From Enterobacter sp. R4-368 (lineage in GTDB: Bacteria; Pseudomonadota; Gammaproteobacteria; Enterobacterales; Enterobacteriaceae), in NCBI RefSeq assembly GCF_000410515.1, contig NC_021500.1:868001-932000 (forward strand): 64,000 nucleotides of DNA. The letters run 5' to 3'. Below the pieces are notes generated by a model. It searched no databases, was not told the DNA's origin, and was given only the letters and a program-made list of their open reading frames with translations. Below, piece by piece: positions 28,950 to 38,277 of this stretch (within the stretch, counting starts at the first letter, position 1; every line of letters starts with the position of its first letter). The translations under genes were made by a program, and so were the position numbers.

Positions 28950-31551
28950 AGCGCGTATTAAAACAAAACGGCGCATTTCGCCTTTCTGGTTGCTCCCGGT
29001 CATCGCCCTGCTCATTGCGGGCTGGCTTATCTGGAGCAGTTATGAAGATCGCGGCAACACCATCACGATTGATTTTATGTCCGCCGATGGCATTGTTGCA
29101 GGGCGTACCCCTGTCCGCTATCAGGGCGTTGAAGTCGGCACGGTGCAGGACATCCGCCTGAGCGAAGATCTGAAGAAAATCGAAGTCCGCGTCAGCATCA
29201 AATCCAACATGAAAGACGCCTTGCGCAGTGAAACTCAGTTCTGGCTGGTTACGCCGAAAGCGTCGCTGGCGGGCGTTTCAGGGCTCGATGCGCTGGTAGG
29301 CGGTAACTATATTGGCATGATGCCAGGCAAAGGCGAACCGCAGGAGCACTTCACCGCGCTGGATACGCAACCGAAATATCGCCTGAACAACGGCGAATTA
29401 ATGATCCATCTTCATGCTCCGGACTTAGGGGCGCTGAACAGCGGTTCACTGGTCTACTTCCGTAAAATCCCGGTCGGGCGCGTGTATGACTATTCGATCA
29501 ACACCAATAAACAGGGCGTCACCATTGATGTACTGATCGAGCGCCGTTTCACCAATCTGGTGAAAAAAGGCAGCCGTTTCTGGAACGTTTCCGGCGTGAA
29601 AGCCGATGTCGGCTTGAGCGGTGCCAAAGTCGAACTTGAAAGTCTGGCGGCACTGGTCAACGGTGCAATCGCGTTTGACTCACCTGAAGCCTCGCAACCC
29701 GCCGCCCAGGACGACGAATATGGCTTATACGAAGACCTGGCGCACAGCCAGCGCGGCGTACTGGTGAAACTCGATTTGCCGGGCGGCCAGGGATTAAAAG
29801 CCGGTTCAACACCGCTGATGTATCAGGGGCTGGAAGTGGGGCAACTGACTAAAATTAACCTCAACCCTGGCGGCGCTGTCAGCGGCGAATTAACGGTTGA
29901 TCCGAGTGTGGTGAACCTGTTGCGCGATAATACGCGCATCGAAATGCACAATCCCAAAATTTCACTGAGCAATACCAATCTCAGCTCCCTGCTGACCGGC
30001 AGCACGCTGGAGCTGGTGCCGGGTGAAGGTCAACCGCGTAATCAGTTTGTTGTCCTGCCGGCGGACAAAAACCTGTTGCAGGAAACTGGTGTGGTAACCC
30101 TGACACTCACCGCACCGGAAAGCTACGGTATTGACGCCGGACAACCGCTGGTGCTCCATGGCGTGCAGGTCGGCCAGGTGCTGGAGCGCAACCTGACGAG
30201 CCAGGGCGTTACGTTTGCTGTCGCTATTGATCCGCAGTATCGCGATTTAGTGCACGGCGACAGTAAGTTCGTCGTCAACAGCCGTGTTGATGTCAAAGTA
30301 GGACTGGATGGCGTTGAGTTCCTCGCCGCCAGCGCTAATGAGTGGCTCAGCGGCGGCATCCGCATTCTGCCTGGTGCCAAAGGCGAGATGAAAAACAGTT
30401 ACCCTCTGTTCGCCAATCTCGATAAGGCTCTCGAAAACAGCCTGAGCGACCTGCCAACCACCACGCTGACGCTGACGGCGGACACGCTACCGGACGTTCA
30501 GGCCGGTTCAGTGGTGCTGTACCGCAAGTTTGAAGTCGGCGAAGTGATTACCGTGCGTCCGCGCGCGAATGCGTTTGATATTGAACTGCATATCAAACCG
30601 GAATACCGCAACTTACTGACCAGCAATAGCGTTTTCTGGGCTGAAGGTGGCGCGAAAGTACAACTGAACGGTAGCGGCCTTACCGTGCAGGCCGCCCCGC
30701 TCTCGCGCGCCATCAAGGGCGCTATCAGTTTCGATAACCTTAGCGGTGCCAGTGGACGTGTGCGCAAAGGCGATAAACGCGTACTTTATGCTTCAGAAAC
30801 CGCGGCTCGCGCGGTCGGCGGGCAGATTACATTACATGCATTTGACGCCGGAAAAATGGCGGCGGGCATGCCTATTCGTTATCTGGGAATCGATATCGGG
30901 CAAATTCAGGATTTGCAACTGATTACTGATAAGAACGAAGTCCAGGCGAGCGCCGTGCTGTATCCGGAATATGTCCAGACGTTTGCCCGCGCCGGGTCAC
31001 GCTTCTCGGTGATCACCCCGCAAATCTCCGCTGCGGGTGTCGAACACCTCGATACCTTGTTGCAACCCTATATCAATGTAGAGCCGGGCCGCGGCGACGC
31101 GCGGCGCGACTTTGAAATTTCAGAAGCCACCATTACCGATTCCCGCTACCTCGATGGTCTGAATATCGTTGTCGAAGCGCCGGAAGCGGGTTCGATTAAC
31201 ATCGGCACCCCGGTGTTATTCCGCGGTATCGAAGTTGGCACCGTTACCGGCATGATGCTGGGAACGCTTTCCGATCGCGTGATGATTGGCATGCGGATCA
31301 GTAAACGCTATCAGCACCTGGTACGGAATAACTCGGTGTTCTGGCTCGCTTCCGGTTACTCGCTGGACTTTGGTCTGGTTGGCGGTGTGGTGAAAACAGG
31401 GACTTTCAACCAGTTTATCCGCGGTGGTATCGCCTTCGCTACACCGCCGGAAACACCACTGGCGCCGAAAGCGCAACCGGGTAAACACTTCCTGCTGCTC
31501 GAAAGCGAACCCAAAGAGTGGCGCCAGTGGGGCACCGCCCTGCCGCGTTAA
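28918..31551 (+). CDS. letB: Seven-MCE-domain lipid transport protein LetB (YebT)
   Basis: Stacked periplasmic tube that bridges the envelope for lipid transport. It has 877 residues, the E. coli length. One N-terminal membrane helix (about 20-40, [17 protein letters not shown]) is followed by seven MCE repeats; each begins with a recognisable strand such as [19 protein letters not shown] and the variants [76 protein letters not shown] and [15 protein letters not shown]. The start overlaps letA; the longer in-frame ORF upstream is ignored. Confidence 0.97.
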   Translation: MSQETPASPTEARIKTKRRISPFWLLPVIALLIAGWLIWSSYEDRGNTITIDFMSADGIVAGRTPVRYQGVEVGTVQDIRLSEDLKKIEVRVSIKSNMKDALRSETQFWLVTPKASLAGVSGLDALVGGNYIGMMPGKGEPQEHFTALDTQPKYRLNNGELMIHLHAPDLGALNSGSLVYFRKIPVGRVYDYSINTNKQGVTIDVLIERRFTNLVKKGSRFWNVSGVKADVGLSGAKVELESLAALVNGAIAFDSPEASQPAAQDDEYGLYEDLAHSQRGVLVKLDLPGGQGLKAGSTPLMYQGLEVGQLTKINLNPGGAVSGELTVDPSVVNLLRDNTRIEMHNPKISLSNTNLSSLLTGSTLELVPGEGQPRNQFVVLPADKNLLQETGVVTLTLTAPESYGIDAGQPLVLHGVQVGQVLERNLTSQGVTFAVAIDPQYRDLVHGDSKFVVNSRVDVKVGLDGVEFLAASANEWLSGGIRILPGAKGEMKNSYPLFANLDKALENSLSDLPTTTLTLTADTLPDVQAGSVVLYRKFEVGEVITVRPRANAFDIELHIKPEYRNLLTSNSVFWAEGGAKVQLNGSGLTVQAAPLSRAIKGAISFDNLSGASGRVRKGDKRVLYASETAARAVGGQITLHAFDAGKMAAGMPIRYLGIDIGQIQDLQLITDKNEVQASAVLYPEYVQTFARAGSRFSVITPQISAAGVEHLDTLLQPYINVEPGRGDARRDFEISEATITDSRYLDGLNIVVEAPEAGSINIGTPVLFRGIEVGTVTGMMLGTLSDRVMIGMRISKRYQHLVRNNSVFWLASGYSLDFGLVGGVVKTGTFNQFIRGGIAFATPPETPLAPKAQPGKHFLLLESEPKEWRQWGTALPR

Positions 31552-31558
31552 GCCTGCA

Positions 31559-31588
31559 GGCTCCGGCGTGCTTGCGCCGGAGCCTTTG
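31559..31588 (+). terminator. Terminator-like hairpin after letB
   Basis: Ten-base perfect stem GGCTCCGGCG / CGCCGGAGCC with a 6-base loop, then TTTGTG, a weak T-run. It lies 8 bases after the letB stop and about 40 before rsmF, so it may only partly separate rsmF from the let genes. Confidence 0.6.
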
Positions 31589-31629
31589 TGTTACACTGCG
31601 CGCCTGTTTTTACTCCTGTGGTACGCCCC

Positions 31630-33069
31630 GTGGCTCAAAACGCTGTCTATCTTCCGGATGAATTTCTGGCGCAAATGCGTCAAGCTATGCCGGAACATCT
31701 CTCGTTCGATGAATTTATTGCTGCCTGTCAACGCCCACTGCGGCGCAGTATCCGCGTCAATACGCTGAAAATTGCCGTTAACGACTTTCTGGAACTGGTC
31801 GCGCCTTATGGCTGGCAATTAACGCCGGTACCGTGGTGTGCGGAAGGTTTCTGGATCGAGCGCGATGATGAAGACACATTGCCACTGGGCAGCACCGCAG
31901 AGCACCTGAGCGGCCTGTTTTATATTCAGGAAGCCAGTTCAATGTTGCCCGTAGCAGCGCTTTTTGCCGACGAAGAAATGCCGCAGCGGGTGATAGATGT
32001 CGCCGCAGCCCCCGGTTCTAAAACCACGCAGATTGCCGCACGGATGGGCAACAAGGGCGCGATCCTCGCAAATGAATTTTCCGCCAGCCGCGTAAAAGTA
32101 TTGCATGCCAACATCAGTCGCAACGGCATCAGCAACGTGGCGCTGACCCATTTTGACGGACGCGTATTCGGTCCGGCATTACCAGAAATGTTCGATGCCG
32201 TTTTGCTTGATGCGCCCTGCTCAGGCGAAGGCGTGGTACGTAAAGATGCTGACGCGCTAAAAAACTGGTCTGTTGCCAGTAACCTTGAGATTGCCGCCAC
32301 CCAACGCGAGTTGATCGACAGCGCATTCCACGCCTTAAAACCCGGGGGAACCCTGGTTTACTCAACCTGCACCCTTAATCGTGACGAAAACGAAGCGATC
32401 TGCCACTGGCTGCAGGCTAAATACCCGCATGCTGTCCAATTTTTGCCGCTCGGTGAACTGTTCCCGCAAGCCAGCCAGGCGCTCACCGCAGAAGGTTTTC
32501 TGCATGTGTTCCCGCAGATTTACGACTGTGAAGGTTTTTTTGTCGCCCGCCTGCGCAAAACCGCCGCGATAGCGCCGTTGCCCGCGCCGACTTACAAGGT
32601 CGGTAATTTTCCCTTTACCCCGCTGAAACCCAAAGACGCCGCGCAGGTGGCAGCAGCAGCTGCGCAGGTTGGTCTTCAATGGAGCGACGAGCTGCATTTA
32701 TGGCAGCGGGATAAAGAGATTTGGCTGTTCCCGGCGCAGATCGAGCCACTGATTGGCAAAGTCCGTTTTTCGCGTATTGGTATTCGTCTTGCTGAGACCT
32801 ATAACAAAGGGTATCGCTGGCAGCATGAGGCCGTTATTGCTCTCGCCGGTCTTAATAATCCGCTGGCGTTTGCGCTGACGCTCGCGGAGGCGGAAGAGTG
32901 GTATCGCGGGCGCGATATTTACCCGCAAAATCCTCCCAAAAATGATGAAGTGATTGTCACTTTCCAGGGCCAGCCTCTGGGGCTTGCCAAAAAAATTGGT
33001 TCACGTCTGAAAAACAGTTATCCCCGTGAACTGGTACGTGATGGGCGATTGTTCGCCGGTAATGCGTGA
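31630..33069 (+). CDS. rsmF: 16S rRNA (cytosine1407-C5)-methyltransferase RsmF
   Basis: Makes m5C1407 in 16S rRNA. The start is GTG ([12 protein letters not shown]), giving 479 residues as in E. coli; the frame is open 14 codons upstream, but that runs into the hairpin at 31559. SAM motif [12 protein letters not shown] at about residue 120, DAPCSGEG at about 195 and the catalytic Cys in [11 protein letters not shown] at about 247. A C-terminal PUA-like RNA-binding region follows. Confidence 0.96.
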   Translation: MAQNAVYLPDEFLAQMRQAMPEHLSFDEFIAACQRPLRRSIRVNTLKIAVNDFLELVAPYGWQLTPVPWCAEGFWIERDDEDTLPLGSTAEHLSGLFYIQEASSMLPVAALFADEEMPQRVIDVAAAPGSKTTQIAARMGNKGAILANEFSASRVKVLHANISRNGISNVALTHFDGRVFGPALPEMFDAVLLDAPCSGEGVVRKDADALKNWSVASNLEIAATQRELIDSAFHALKPGGTLVYSTCTLNRDENEAICHWLQAKYPHAVQFLPLGELFPQASQALTAEGFLHVFPQIYDCEGFFVARLRKTAAIAPLPAPTYKVGNFPFTPLKPKDAAQVAAAAAQVGLQWSDELHLWQRDKEIWLFPAQIEPLIGKVRFSRIGIRLAETYNKGYRWQHEAVIALAGLNNPLAFALTLAEAEEWYRGRDIYPQNPPKNDEVIVTFQGQPLGLAKKIGSRLKNSYPRELVRDGRLFAGNA

Positions 33070-33185
33070 CAGTGCGCTAAAAAAACGCATTTTTTGACTG
33101 GCGACTTGCTCATTGTTGTACCAGGCTGAAATGTGGGTGACCTTACTGGTCATACCACATTTTTTGACGATCAACGGAGAGCATT

Positions 33186-33425
33186 ATGACGAAAACCAGC
33201 GTGCGTATTGGCGCATTTGAAATCGATGATGCCGAGTTGCAGGGAGATAATCAGGGCGAGCGAACGTTACGCATTCCCTGCAGTTCTGACCCGGATTTAT
33301 GTATGCAGCTTGATGCCTGGGACGCGGATACCAGCATTCCCGCGATCCTGAATGGCGAACACTCGGTGCTTTATCGCGAACATTACGATCAGAAATCTGA
33401 TACCTGGGTTATGCGTCTTGCCTGA
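33186..33425 (+). CDS. yebV: Uncharacterised small protein YebV
   Basis: A 79-residue soluble protein (E. coli 78) with a conserved core CMQLDAWDADTSIPAILNGEHSVLYR. A good ribosome binding site (ACGGAGAGC) precedes the ATG. Function unknown. It is followed by a hairpin (33435-33455) and yebW. Confidence 0.92.
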   Translation: MTKTSVRIGAFEIDDAELQGDNQGERTLRIPCSSDPDLCMQLDAWDADTSIPAILNGEHSVLYREHYDQKSDTWVMRLA

Positions 33426-33434
33426 CCCAAAGGG

Positions 33435-33456
33435 AACCCGTCCGCAAGACGGGTTA
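33435..33456 (+). terminator. Possible terminator after yebV
   Basis: Stem AACCCGTC / GACGGGTT with a 5-base loop; the T-run after it is poor (ATTTA), so efficiency is uncertain. Confidence 0.5.
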
Positions 33457-33530
33457 TTTACCTGCCTGATTTCCCCTGCCCTCATTCATCCCCTACACTT
33501 ATCGTTACGTTGTACAGCGCTGAGGATGGA

Positions 33531-33722
33531 ATGTTCGCTCTGGTTTTATTTGTTTGCTACCTGGACGGTGGATGCGATGACATCGTGGTCGATGTCTATA
33601 ACACGGAACAGCAGTGTCTCATCGCAATGAACGATCAGCGAATGCGCCACGGCGGCTGTTTTCCGGTAGAAGAGTTTATCGATGGTTTCTGGCACCCGGC
33701 TAACGAGTTCAGCGATTTCTGA
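33531..33722 (+). CDS. yebW: Uncharacterised small protein YebW
   Basis: A 63-residue protein, the E. coli length, starting MFALVLFVCYLDGG with GAGGATGGA just upstream. Three cysteines are conserved. The hydrophobic N-terminus is short and may not span a membrane. Function unknown. Its stop codon directly abuts that of convergent pphA. Confidence 0.9.
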   Translation: MFALVLFVCYLDGGCDDIVVDVYNTEQQCLIAMNDQRMRHGGCFPVEEFIDGFWHPANEFSDF

Positions 33723-34373
33723 TCACTGAAGCTGTACCAGCGTCAGTTCGCCGCCAAAAACCGCCCCGGTATCGATATAGTGCTGATTGTGTCCATCAAA
33801 ACGCTGCTTAAGCGGAGTATGGCCAAACCAGAAATGATCGGCCCCCGCGATGCGATTGCCTTTACCGGCTAAAAGCTGGTTAAGCCGGTCGCGCCGCCAG
33901 AGCACGGATTCACTGTCCACCTCCTGTTCCCACAGATACTCCTCTGCCGGGTAGTCTGCATGGGCAATCACATTCACCTCCTCCCTGCAGCGCAACTCCA
34001 TAATGTATGGCAATTCAGCGCAAGTACGCAGTGCTTCGAGCGCCTGTTGCTGCTGTGCTTCATCAAGTGTGCTAAACCAGGTGCCGCCATTAAGCTGCCA
34101 CATCGCCATCTCGCCGTAACGCAGCGCGTCGATAGCCATCTGTTCATGATTGCCACGCACGGTACGAAACCAGGATTTGTTGAGTAATTCAAGGCATTGC
34201 AGGCTCTGCGGACCACGATCGATTAGATCCCCGACGCAGATGAGTAAATCCTGATAGGGATCAAAGTGGCGTTCCCGTAAGGCTTGCATTAAACGCTGGT
34301 GGCAACCGTGTAGATCGCCGACAATCCAAATATGTCGCCAGTGAATGCCTTCAATACGCTGATACATATTCAC
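33723..34373 (-). CDS. pphA: PP1-type protein phosphatase PphA
   Basis: Metal-dependent serine/threonine phosphoprotein phosphatase, in E. coli linked to signalling of protein misfolding. It has 216 residues (E. coli 218). PPP-family motifs are complete: GDLHGC at about 20, GDLIDRGP at about 47, GNHEQ at about 75, with a later HADYP and WFGHTP. The first start is GTG, which takes its G from a run of eight G; the ATG two codons later (34367) is an equally good start, with the G run serving as ribosome binding site. Tail to tail with yebW. Confidence 0.94.
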   Translation of the reverse strand: MNMYQRIEGIHWRHIWIVGDLHGCHQRLMQALRERHFDPYQDLLICVGDLIDRGPQSLQCLELLNKSWFRTVRGNHEQMAIDALRYGEMAMWQLNGGTWFSTLDEAQQQQALEALRTCAELPYIMELRCREEVNVIAHADYPAEEYLWEQEVDSESVLWRRDRLNQLLAGKGNRIAGADHFWFGHTPLKQRFDGHNQHYIDTGAVFGGELTLVQLQ

Positions 34374-34540
34374 CCCCCCCTCTCACCAGTATAGGAAAAT
34401 CCTACTTAAATAAGAGAGAATTGTTTTTGTATCTATTTATAAATAGAACTTAAACAGAACGGAAATAAAGCTGGCAGCAAGGTTAATTTGTATTTTCCAG
34501 GCCTCTAAACTAAGCGCTCAACTTTTAGAGGTCTTTCTCC

Positions 34541-35488
34541 GTGTCGAATCCCAGCCTGCAAACAGAACTTAACTCAAATCATAATACGCATATTATTTCC
34601 GACCTGATAAGCGGACGTCTTGTGCCTGGTCCTATCTGGAAAAAACGTAATTACCGCTTTAAGTTTTTGTTACGTTCGCTGCTGTTCTGGTCGTCCACGA
34701 ACCGGATGCTTACCGCGCTTTCGCAGCGCCCGAATTTTAGCCGCTTACTTGACGCGCAAATAACGCTACCGAGCAAATCGCATCGCCAATATTTAACGCT
34801 CGGGTTAAATGCTTCGCAACGCGCGAATGCCATTATCAGCCACTACGCCTGGCTTGATGAAAAAGTATCGCCAAAACTGGCTGAAGCGCTGTCTTCACCC
34901 GTACCGGTGCAGATAATAGAATTTACCGGCAAAGATGATGCGCGTTTTAGCGTCTATGCCTCTTGCGCCAACAAAGCTGAGCGTGAGGGAGAAGCCACCC
35001 TGTGGATGTATGATAGCGAGCAAACCTTGCTGGCAAGCGTGACCTTTAGTGTGGTGGGTGAAGAAGGCCATCGCGCGCTGGTGGTTGGTGGTTTGCAAGG
35101 CCCGCGCCGAAGCGTCAGCCACGAAGTAATTAAAATCGCAACCCGCGCCTGCCACGGCATCTTCCCGAAAAAAATGCTGCTTGAAGTCATCAGCCAGATT
35201 TCCCTGCTTTCCGGCGTTTCGGCAATTTATGGCGTCAGTGATAACGGGCACGTCTTCCGTGCGTTGCGTTATCGTCTGAGCAAAGGCCGCCATTTCCATG
35301 CCAGCTATGATGAGTTTTGGGCGTCAATTGAAGGCGAAAAAGAGAGTGCATGGCGCTGGCGTTTACCGCTGCAATTCGCGCGTAAACCGCTGGAGGCGAT
35401 CGCCAGTAAAAAACGTGCTGAATACCGCCGCCGTTTCGAATTACTGGACGATGTGATTGCAAAAATTAACGACTTATTTTCGGCATAA
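34541..35488 (+). CDS. VirK/YbjX family protein (DUF535)
   Basis: A 315-residue protein of the VirK/YbjX (DUF535) family, with characteristic blocks YLTLGLNASQRANAIISHY, VVGGLQGPRRSVSHEVIKIAT and HFHASYDEFWASIEGE. In Salmonella and Shigella relatives are PhoP-linked and help resist antimicrobial peptides or support surface proteins; the biochemical role is unknown. The start is GTG after TTAGAGGTC. The gene is not at this place in E. coli K-12, whose ybjX lies elsewhere, so it is an insertion or a second copy beside pphA. A short AT-rich control region separates it from divergent pphA. Confidence 0.85.
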   Translation: MSNPSLQTELNSNHNTHIISDLISGRLVPGPIWKKRNYRFKFLLRSLLFWSSTNRMLTALSQRPNFSRLLDAQITLPSKSHRQYLTLGLNASQRANAIISHYAWLDEKVSPKLAEALSSPVPVQIIEFTGKDDARFSVYASCANKAEREGEATLWMYDSEQTLLASVTFSVVGEEGHRALVVGGLQGPRRSVSHEVIKIATRACHGIFPKKMLLEVISQISLLSGVSAIYGVSDNGHVFRALRYRLSKGRHFHASYDEFWASIEGEKESAWRWRLPLQFARKPLEAIASKKRAEYRRRFELLDDVIAKINDLFSA

Positions 35489-35753
35489 CAGCATTTGTCT
35501 GTAACCGTCCAGCTAACCTGATTTGCAGACCGGGCTGGACGGTTAAAATTCGTTAGCGCCAATTCTGGTGCTTTTTTACATCCCCCTCCGGGCACCCGAA
35601 GCACTTTTCTGATGCTTTGCGCTACTGGCCTCCCCCGCCGGGAAGCCCACGCAAATCTCCGCTGTTTAGCATTGACGCTCACACCATGGAGTATTTCTGA
35701 GCCGTGACACATCGCCGTGCCCGAATGCAAGGTTCGCGCAAAATATCTGGTAA
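35489..35753. other. Gap after the VirK-like gene
   Basis: Non-coding. It contains an 11-base inverted repeat AACCGTCCAGC / GCTGGACGGTT (35503-35513 and 35534-35544) with a 20-base loop and no T-run, and a C-rich stretch (35580-35645) with no recognised function. Confidence 0.5.
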
Positions 35754-36258
35754 TTATCGAGCGCTAATACCTGCAAGCCTAAAGGCAAATATCGATAGTT
35801 TATTAAAGGAATCAATCTCCCGACGGTATTCTGCAATCGTAAACGGTTTTTTAACAATATAGACACTTAGTCGTCGCGAGAACTTGAAACGGATAATCAG
35901 ATGATTGGGTTCTTCGGAAATAAATCGGATGCCAATTCTACGGCCAAGTTCAGTCTCTCCTGAGATGACACCGCAGTTATAAGAATCTCCCGCATATTCG
36001 TGTTGTGAAATGTCAGGGAAAGATACTGGTTTTGTAAAATCAATATTGTTATCACAAAACCCTATCAACATTTCCTTTGGCTGTTGATTGTTTGGGTCTT
36101 TTGCCAGAATTTCCTTTACGGACTGACACCCTCCCGGGACCAGGTCACTTTTCTTAAAAAAAATCGATGACAACCTTCTCCAGCTCATTGCGCTGTATAT
36201 CGCCCTGACCATAAGCCGCGCAAGCGAATAACATGGCTAATGCCATCTTTATTTTCAC
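35754..36258 (-). pseudogene. Secreted hypothetical protein split by a T8 frameshift
   Basis: Unrecognised family. A GTG at 36258 after AAGGGAG begins a 34-codon frame with an export signal (MKIKMALAMLFACAAYGQGD), which stops at 36154-36156 directly after a run of eight T. The next frame is open across the run and continues for 133 codons to 35754 (FFKKSDLVPGGCQSVKEILA onward). With seven T the two parts fuse into one 167-residue protein with an N-terminal signal peptide or short lipobox (LFAC) and three to four mature cysteines. The gene is therefore frameshifted in this copy, by mutation, by slippage-type switching or by read error. The 152-codon unbroken frame that starts at 36212 lacks the signal. 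Confidence 0.6.
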
Positions 36259-36787
36259 AACATGTGCACTCCCTTGAATGAAAAGTCGGATCATCTTATC
36301 GGTTATATCGTCGTGATATTGAGTTTTTTATAACTACTTTCGGTATGTTGCAGCCGTCATGCGAAAGATATAGCGAGCGCTTTTCACTTTGACTTACGCG
36401 GGTTGCCGGCACATCAGGGAAGTAATGATGTTCTGAAAGTGCAGCTTATTGCTGGACCAGGGCAAGCAAGTCAAAAGCTTTCGCCAAAACGAAAGTGCAT
36501 CGAGTGAAACCATTAACGGCCCCCCGGGTTCAGAACCTCTGCTGAGTAGGCGATTTATCTTCTGTGCCTCGGAAAACCGTAAGCCCGAGGCACGTGACGG
36601 TTTACCCTGGCTTACTGGCAGGCTATGTGATGCAGCGCATGGAGGACACATTATTCTGGTCATAAAAACTTCGTAATGACAAAAAAATACCTGGACGTAC
36701 GCGGTGCAGAATATGTTATGGTTTGTGGCGATGCACGGTTTTGGGAATTTTCATGACGAGATTAAGAAACCTGCATGACGTAGAGAT
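36259..36787. other. Non-coding stretch between the secreted gene and sdsR
   Basis: No supportable gene on either strand; the two 75-89 codon frames here have no family resemblance. It holds a small hairpin CTTTCG/CGAAAG (36478-36495), a strong two-stem structure at 36564-36603, and the likely promoter of sraC at about 36705-36730. Confidence 0.6.
36564..36603. other. Nine-base hairpin with pseudoknot-capable loop
   Basis: Stem GTGCCTCGG (36564-36572) / CCGAGGCAC (36585-36593) is perfect. Seven bases of its loop, AAACCGT (36574-36580), are complementary to ACGGTTT at 36597-36603, 3 bases beyond the stem, so an H-type pseudoknot is possible on paper. The short crossing loop makes both stems at once geometrically strained. 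No T-run follows. Confidence 0.5.
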
Positions 36788-37018
36788 AAAAAAAGACCGA
36801 ACACGATTCCTGTATTCGGTCCAGGGAAATGGCTCTTGGGAGAGAGCCGTGCGCTAAAAGTTGGCATTAATGCAGGCTAAGTCGCCTTGCACTTTAAGAA
36901 TAGATGACAGCGTCAGGTTTTCCAGTCCGCGACAAAAGTGGTCAGAAAAATTGGGTTACCGTCACGCTTATGAAAAGTAAAAACCGCAAAGCTTGTGTAT
37001 TCAGGCTTGCGGTTTTTT
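36740..37018 (+). ncRNA. sraC: sRNA SraC (RyeA), antisense to SdsR
   Basis: In E. coli a longer RNA is made from the strand opposite SdsR and covers it fully. Here the same DNA is conserved; a TATGTT/TATGGT -10-like sequence occurs at about 36713-36722, and the terminator at 36981-37018 would end the RNA. The 5' end is approximate. The identity rests on position and on the conserved SdsR complement. Confidence 0.65.
36788..36890 (-). ncRNA. sdsR: Sigma-S dependent sRNA SdsR (RyeB)
   Basis: About 103 bases, beginning GCAAGGCGACTTAGCCTGC and ending in a hairpin (GACCGAATACAGG / CGTGTTCGGTC) with a run of seven T. This is nearly identical to E. coli and Salmonella SdsR, which binds Hfq/ProQ, accumulates in stationary phase and represses mutS, ompD and tolC. 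Upstream, CTATTCT at -13 to -7 fits the sigma-S extended -10 element. The location between pphA and yebY is the conserved one. Confidence 0.93.
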
Positions 37019-37019
37019 A
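36980..37019. terminator. Terminator between sraC and yebY
   Basis: Inverted repeat AAAACCGCAAAGC... / ...GCTTGCGGTTTT with T6, about 28 bases beyond the yebY stop. It can serve sraC on the plus strand and, given the A-run on the other side, yebY on the minus strand. Confidence 0.75.
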
Positions 37020-37047
37020 TTGTGGATCAGCGGATTAGCGCTGGCTT

Positions 37048-37386
37048 TTAACAAAGTGTCTCAGCTCGCGTAATAAAAGGCGCAAGGCTCATTTTTTCAC
37101 CAGGTTTGGCGGGATTATCGATCTGAATAATGCTAATCGGCTGAGCAATAGTCTTACCGCTGGCCACCTCTTTTTCAGCAACGTCATTCAACGGGTATTG
37201 CACCAGCGTGCTGGGGTTGATGGCATACAATGCATGACCTGGCCGGCAGGTCAGCATGACTTCCTCACGGTTAAATGCCCATTTGTCTTTGCCAATCTCA
37301 AAGCGGCTTACGGTAATGACCTGCGGCGAAGCCAGTGCCGTACCTGAACATGCCAGCATTACCAGAACTAATAAACTTTTCTTCAT
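37048..37386 (-). CDS. yebY: Periplasmic protein YebY (DUF2511)
   Basis: A 112-residue exported protein (E. coli 113). The start is taken as [15 protein letters not shown], with a signal peptide ending about TALAS; an ATG six codons earlier directly abuts the yebZ stop and is less likely. Mature part has two cysteines ([13 protein letters not shown] at the C-terminus). Recent work in E. coli links yebY with yebZ and yobA to copper; the sequence here only shows that the three genes form one tight operon. Confidence 0.93.
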   Translation of the reverse strand: MKKSLLVLVMLACSGTALASPQVITVSRFEIGKDKWAFNREEVMLTCRPGHALYAINPSTLVQYPLNDVAEKEVASGKTIAQPISIIQIDNPAKPGEKMSLAPFITRAETLC

Positions 37387-37404
37387 TTTTCCCGCCAGGT
37401 TCAT

Positions 37405-38277
37405 TCAAAAAGGTTCCCATGTTGCAAACAAACTTACCGCTGCCAGCACCAGTGCGCCCAGCCCGACTTCGCCCCAGGTCAACGCGATAAAACGTTGCCG
37501 CGCGGTGTCGCTTTGCTGATTCAGCTGCGGCACCAGAACATACCGATTCATCACAGCAATTACTACCATCAGCGCCACAAGCGCACATTTCAACAATAAC
37601 CCCTGCCCCCAGTGGCTCTGCCATGGCCAGACCAAACCCTGGATTAAGAGTGTATTGATAACGCCAGTGAGGATCACCCCTGCAACGGCGAAATGGCCGT
37701 ACCAGGAAAAGCGCATCATGGTGGCAATTGCCGCCTCACGCCAGCGACCATGGGCCAGTTTCATGCAGAATAATACGGGCAATAACCCGCCCAGCCACAT
37801 TGCGGCACAGAATAAATGCAAGGCATGATTACCCCGCTGCACCACGCCCATCGCGCCTTCCCGCATCGCGGCATGCCCAGTGCCAGCGGCCAGGACAAAC
37901 TGCAGGATCACCAGTAGCAGTATTTTACGTTGCTGTAGCGGTTGCATAAGCACGACAACAAGCGCCAGACACGCAGCAACAACTTGCCACGCCAGCACGG
38001 CTCCGGTTTGCGTGCCAGCGACTGCCAGCCAGATTTCAGTACGCACTACATCAGGCCAGCCATCGCCCATTACACCGCCCTGCGCGGCAAACATCGCAGC
38101 TGCACTTACTGCGGCAAGCCATAAACAGCCCCGTTGCCAAAAAAGAAAGCGTTGCACGAGAAGGCGTTGCAGACTGCCCGGCGCGAACCACACGCTAAAT
38201 AACGTGCAGCCAAATACCAACATCAGGGCCGCAAAATGCACAAAGCGCAATCCCACCAACACGGCTGCTAACATCAT
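37405..38277 (-). CDS. yebZ: CopD-family copper-type membrane protein YebZ
   Basis: A 290-residue inner membrane protein with about eight hydrophobic helices, the E. coli length. It matches the CopD family, whose members work with CopC proteins in periplasm-to-cytoplasm copper movement. Membrane histidines (RFVHFAALM, NHALHLFCAAMWLGGLLP) are typical. It starts immediately after the yobA stop and ends against the yebY start, so the three are translated together. Confidence 0.95.
   Translation of the reverse strand: MMLAAVLVGLRFVHFAALMLVFGCTLFSVWFAPGSLQRLLVQRFLFWQRGCLWLAAVSAAAMFAAQGGVMGDGWPDVVRTEIWLAVAGTQTGAVLAWQVVAACLALVVVLMQPLQQRKILLLVILQFVLAAGTGHAAMREGAMGVVQRGNHALHLFCAAMWLGGLLPVLFCMKLAHGRWREAAIATMMRFSWYGHFAVAGVILTGVINTLLIQGLVWPWQSHWGQGLLLKCALVALMVVIAVMNRYVLVPQLNQQSDTARQRFIALTWGEVGLGALVLAAVSLFATWEPF

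Noticed and set aside
33070..33185. Repeated CATTTTTTGAC between rsmF and yebV as a mobile-element remnant
   Set aside because: Only two short copies in AT-rich spacer; no inverted ends or target duplication.
35305..35730. 141-codon minus-strand frame over the end of the VirK-like gene
   Set aside because: Half of it is antisense to the DUF535 gene and the rest is Arg/Lys-rich with no domain; treated as a shadow.
36394..36676. Two overlapping frames (89 and 75 codons) beside sdsR
   Set aside because: They are antisense to each other over a structured hairpin, with no domain, no convincing ribosome binding site and low-complexity composition; kept as non-coding.
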